This document shows positions 61,690-64,000 of a stretch of DNA of 64,000 bases, piece by piece (the stretch's first letter is position 1; every line of letters starts with the position of its first letter). The notes under the pieces are model-generated. The model did not search any database. It was given only the letters and a program-made list of their open reading frames with translations, and was not told the origin of the DNA. The translations under genes were made by a program, and so were the position numbers. This DNA is from Eutrophovita sp913057845 (GTDB lineage: Bacteria; Pseudomonadota; Gammaproteobacteria; Burkholderiales; Eutrophovitaceae). The DNA lies in the NCBI GenBank assembly GCA_963925895.1, contig CAWUVH010000008.1, forward strand, positions 1 through 64,000. The letters run 5' to 3'.

Positions 61690-62886
61690 ATGGATATTAA
61701 TTTTACTCAAGAAGAGATTTCCTTTTCGGAAGAAGTACGAGATTTTGTCTCTAAACACTTGCCTAGCGATGTCTCGCGGAAAGTTTTAGAACATAAACGT
61801 ATCGGCAAAGATGATGTGCTTCGATGGCATGTGGCGCTATACGAAAAAGGGTGGATAGCACCCAGTTGGCCCAAACGATTTGGCGGCTGCGATTGGAACT
61901 CTGTTTATCGACATATATTCGATGTGGAGTCGTCGGCCCTTGGCGCTCCTCGGTTATCGCCTTTTGGTATAGGTATGATCGGGGCAGTGCTTATGGCCCA
62001 CGGCACTGAGGCGCAACAAAATACTTATTTACCCAAAATGCTTTCAGGCGAGGAATGGTGGTGTCAGGGATATTCCGAGCCTGGTTCAGGTTCTGATTTA
62101 GCGTCTTTAAATACCCGAGCGGAACGAAAAGGCGAGTCTTATGTTGTCAATGGTCAGAAAACGTGGACAACCCATGCTCAATGGGCTGACAAGATATTTT
62201 GTTTAGTGCGCACAGGGTCGGGCACTCGCAAGCAAGAGGGCATCTCCATGTTGCTCTGTGATATGAACTCGCCAGGTGTTGAGGTTAGGCCAATCTTGAC
62301 CCTAGACGGTGAGCATGAAGTCAACGAAGTTTGGTTTCAGGATGTGGAAGTTCCAGTTGAGAATTTGGTCGGCGAAGAGGGTAAGGGATGGTCGATTGGA
62401 AAGTTTTTACTCTCTCATGAGCGAACCGCAATTGCTGGAGTAGGGGTTTCGAAGAGAGAGTTGGCTTATCTCAAGCATCTTGCATCGATACATCATTATC
62501 ATGGAAAGCCAGTGAAAGAAGATCCGGTTTTATCGGATCGTATTGCGGAGTTAGAGATCGATCTCCTAGCTTTAGAAATGACTGTTTTGAGAGTGGCTGC
62601 AGGTGAGGTTTCTGGCCGGGAGCCTGGACCAGAGGCATCAATTTTGAAAATTCGCGGTACTGAAATCCAGCAAAGACTCACTGAGCTCCAACTTGAAGTT
62701 GTGGGCCAGTCGGCGTTGCCGCACTTGCCAATGGCTTGGGGCGATCATTGGATGGGTGAGACTCCGGGCGCGCTTCATGCGGCGCCGCTTGCCGCACGGT
62801 ACTTAAATACTCGGAAGACCTCAATTTATGGGGGAACCAATGAGATACAACGAAACATCATTGCACAACGAGTTTTAGGGCTCTGA
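61690..62886 (+). CDS. Acyl-CoA dehydrogenase (first of a pair)
   Basis: FAD enzyme that forms a double bond in an acyl-CoA. The 398-residue protein has WWCQGYSEPGSGSDLASL and GQKTWTTHAQWAD at the flavin site and the C-terminal SIYGGTNEIQRNII region. The start is ATG 61690; a TTG at 61678 is in frame but has no ribosome-binding site. A second dehydrogenase of the same family begins 62 bases after it, so the two may be alpha and beta subunits of one heteromeric enzyme, as known for steroid side-chain dehydrogenases. The acyl substrate is unknown. Confidence 0.9.
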   Translation: MDINFTQEEISFSEEVRDFVSKHLPSDVSRKVLEHKRIGKDDVLRWHVALYEKGWIAPSWPKRFGGCDWNSVYRHIFDVESSALGAPRLSPFGIGMIGAVLMAHGTEAQQNTYLPKMLSGEEWWCQGYSEPGSGSDLASLNTRAERKGESYVVNGQKTWTTHAQWADKIFCLVRTGSGTRKQEGISMLLCDMNSPGVEVRPILTLDGEHEVNEVWFQDVEVPVENLVGEEGKGWSIGKFLLSHERTAIAGVGVSKRELAYLKHLASIHHYHGKPVKEDPVLSDRIAELEIDLLALEMTVLRVAAGEVSGREPGPEASILKIRGTEIQQRLTELQLEVVGQSALPHLPMAWGDHWMGETPGALHAAPLAARYLNTRKTSIYGGTNEIQRNIIAQRVLGL

Positions 62887-62947
62887 TGCTCGTGTGAGTT
62901 TTTGAATATGTGGTGATTTAATAAAATTCAATCTTAGGACTAAGTAC

Positions 62948-64000
62948 ATGAGGTTTACATTTACGGATGAACAGACGCTGTTCAAGGATGGGTTAGACCG
63001 TTTTCTTGAGAAAAACTTTTCTCTTGATGCAAGAAGAAAGATGGTCGAATCCAAAGAGGCTCACTCCGAGCATGTTTGGGCAGGTCTTGCAACTATGGGG
63101 GCCCTTGGTGTTCCTATCTCAGAAGGCAGTGGAGGGCTGGGCGGGGCAGGCGTTGAAGCGATGATTATCATGCAGCACCTGGGTAAACATTTGGTTCTCG
63201 AGCCTTATTTATCCTCCGTGATCTTGGCTGGTGGGTTGGTTGATCTCTGTGGCTCTGAATTTCAGAAAAAAGTGTTAATCCCAGAGCTCGTAGCAGGAGA
63301 GGGTAAGTTGGCCTTCGCCCATGCTGAACAATTGAACGACGAGGGTGGAGAGTTACTCCGCACAACAGCAACCCAGTCTGGCAACAATTGGGTGCTCAAA
63401 GGAGAGAAGAAATTAATTCTTGGGGGCGCGACAGCGGATCGTTTCATTATCTCAGCCAGAACTAGAGAGAGTAATGATCAGAACGCAGGCGTTACGCTGT
63501 TTATTGTCGAATCGTTAGATGAGAGCATAAGCGGCAAAGCATATCCATTGATCGATGGTAGTCGAGTTTTGGATATCCAATTAAATGATGTTGAGGTCGG
63601 CCCTGAATCTGTTTTGGGAACAATTGATCAGGGTCAATCGGCTATTGATTGTGTTAATGATCGAGCGACAGCAGCCATTTGTGCTGAAGCATTAGGGATT
63701 ATGGAAGTTGTCCACGAAATGACAATGGAGTATCTACGGACCAGAAAGCAATTTGGATCGGCGCTGTCCCAGTTTCAAGTGCTTCAACACCGAGCTGTTG
63801 ATATGTTTATCAATATAGAAGAGGTTCGGTCTTTGGTGATGAATGCAGCAGCGAAGGCTTGGAGTGACAACCCGTACGAAAGAGTTAGAGCTGTTTCGGC
63901 GGCAAAGGCGCTGACAAACCGTGCTGGTCGTCTTGTTGCGCAAGAGGCAATTCAGCTCCATGGCGGGATGGGGATGACGCAGGAGCTGCCTCTGGCAGAT
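62948..64000 (+). CDS. Acyl-CoA dehydrogenase (second of a pair), cut by the window end
   Basis: Open from ATG 62948 to the end of the window in one frame: 351 codons with no stop, so the C-terminus is missing (some 20-40 residues by family length). It begins RFTFTDEQTLFKDGLDRFLEKNF and has GALGVPISEGSGGLG, VLKGEKKLILGGATAD, RTRKQFGSALSQFQVLQHR and QLHGGMGMTQELPLAD. The flavin site is more diverged than in its neighbour, lacking the GSGSD glycine loop, which is usual for the second subunit of heteromeric acyl-CoA dehydrogenases. Confidence 0.88.
   Translation, partial: MRFTFTDEQTLFKDGLDRFLEKNFSLDARRKMVESKEAHSEHVWAGLATMGALGVPISEGSGGLGGAGVEAMIIMQHLGKHLVLEPYLSSVILAGGLVDLCGSEFQKKVLIPELVAGEGKLAFAHAEQLNDEGGELLRTTATQSGNNWVLKGEKKLILGGATADRFIISARTRESNDQNAGVTLFIVESLDESISGKAYPLIDGSRVLDIQLNDVEVGPESVLGTIDQGQSAIDCVNDRATAAICAEALGIMEVVHEMTMEYLRTRKQFGSALSQFQVLQHRAVDMFINIEEVRSLVMNAAAKAWSDNPYERVRAVSAAKALTNRAGRLVAQEAIQLHGGMGMTQELPLAD

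Noticed and set aside
1..64000. Mobile element, prophage, CRISPR or tRNA genes
   Set aside because: I read for transposase or integrase motifs, flanking direct repeats, repeat-spacer arrays and tRNA-like folds and saw none; gene content and base composition are even throughout.

Overview
The window looks like ordinary chromosome of a free-living, probably marine, heterotrophic gammaproteobacterium. The evidence is an E. coli-type gshA, hrpA, rppH, gluQ, the wrbA-DUF2069 pair and a Pal lipoprotein, with even mid-range base composition by eye. I see no tRNA, rRNA, CRISPR array, transposase, integrase or prophage block. Genes are packed tightly on both strands, with many 1-4 base start/stop overlaps and no gene-free stretch over 300 bases if the 65-codon gene at 8144 is real. 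The species cannot be named from this.

Layout. 1-7.9 kb: a 2-hydroxyacid dehydrogenase, an amidase, the RNA helicase HrpA, an exported phosphoesterase and a small secreted Cys-rich protein. 8.1-10.9 kb: a Cys-rich microprotein, then the 5-oxoprolinase operon pxpB-pxpC-pxpA. 11-18.7 kb: an outer-membrane barrel protein, a CinA-like domain protein, the reverse-strand operon proS-wrbA-DUF2069-gluQ, a spermidine-synthase-like protein, rppH and a quinone reductase. 18.8-23.4 kb: an aldo/keto reductase, the DUF1800/DUF1501 pair and a hotdog thioesterase. 23.6-28.1 kb: an envelope block with a Pal lipoprotein carrying an expanded helical linker, an exported coiled-coil protein with 84-bp repeats, and an ScsB/DsbD-like reductase. 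28.2-30.3 kb: a WYL regulator and an unrecognised gene whose ribosome-binding site lies in a hairpin. 30.4-37.7 kb: persulfide dioxygenase-rhodanese, GST, FKBP isomerase, NIPSNAP protein, acyl-CoA ligase, VOC protein, HbpS-like protein and a DASS transporter. 37.7-44.8 kb: two SUMF1-domain paralogues without the FGE cysteines, a monooxygenase-fold protein, a double GGCT protein, two SDRs, a triple-domain QueD, QueE and a Sel1 protein. 44.8-53.6 kb: gshA, split chromate transporter, EamA transporter, murI, a PhyH dioxygenase, a HisD/HpsN-like dehydrogenase and a Nudix-MBL fusion. 53.6-64 kb: MFS, periplasmic rhodanese, SDR, HIBADH-family enzyme, mmsA, MlrC, omega-aminotransferase and a pair of acyl-CoA dehydrogenases, the second cut by the window end.

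Two themes link separate loci. Glutathione metabolism: gshA makes gamma-glutamylcysteine, a GST and a GSH-dependent persulfide dioxygenase use glutathione, a double GGCT protein could release 5-oxoproline from gamma-glutamyl compounds, and PxpABC would return 5-oxoproline to glutamate. Small-acid catabolism: the omega-aminotransferase plus MmsA match the beta-alanine to malonate semialdehyde to acetyl-CoA route, next to acyl-CoA dehydrogenases. The most unusual items are the triple PTPS/QueD protein, the double GGCT protein, the paired FGE-like proteins without catalytic cysteines, the repeat-expanded Pal and coiled-coil pair, and the WYL-adjacent gene with its hairpin leader. I did not find a clear new defence or mobile system.
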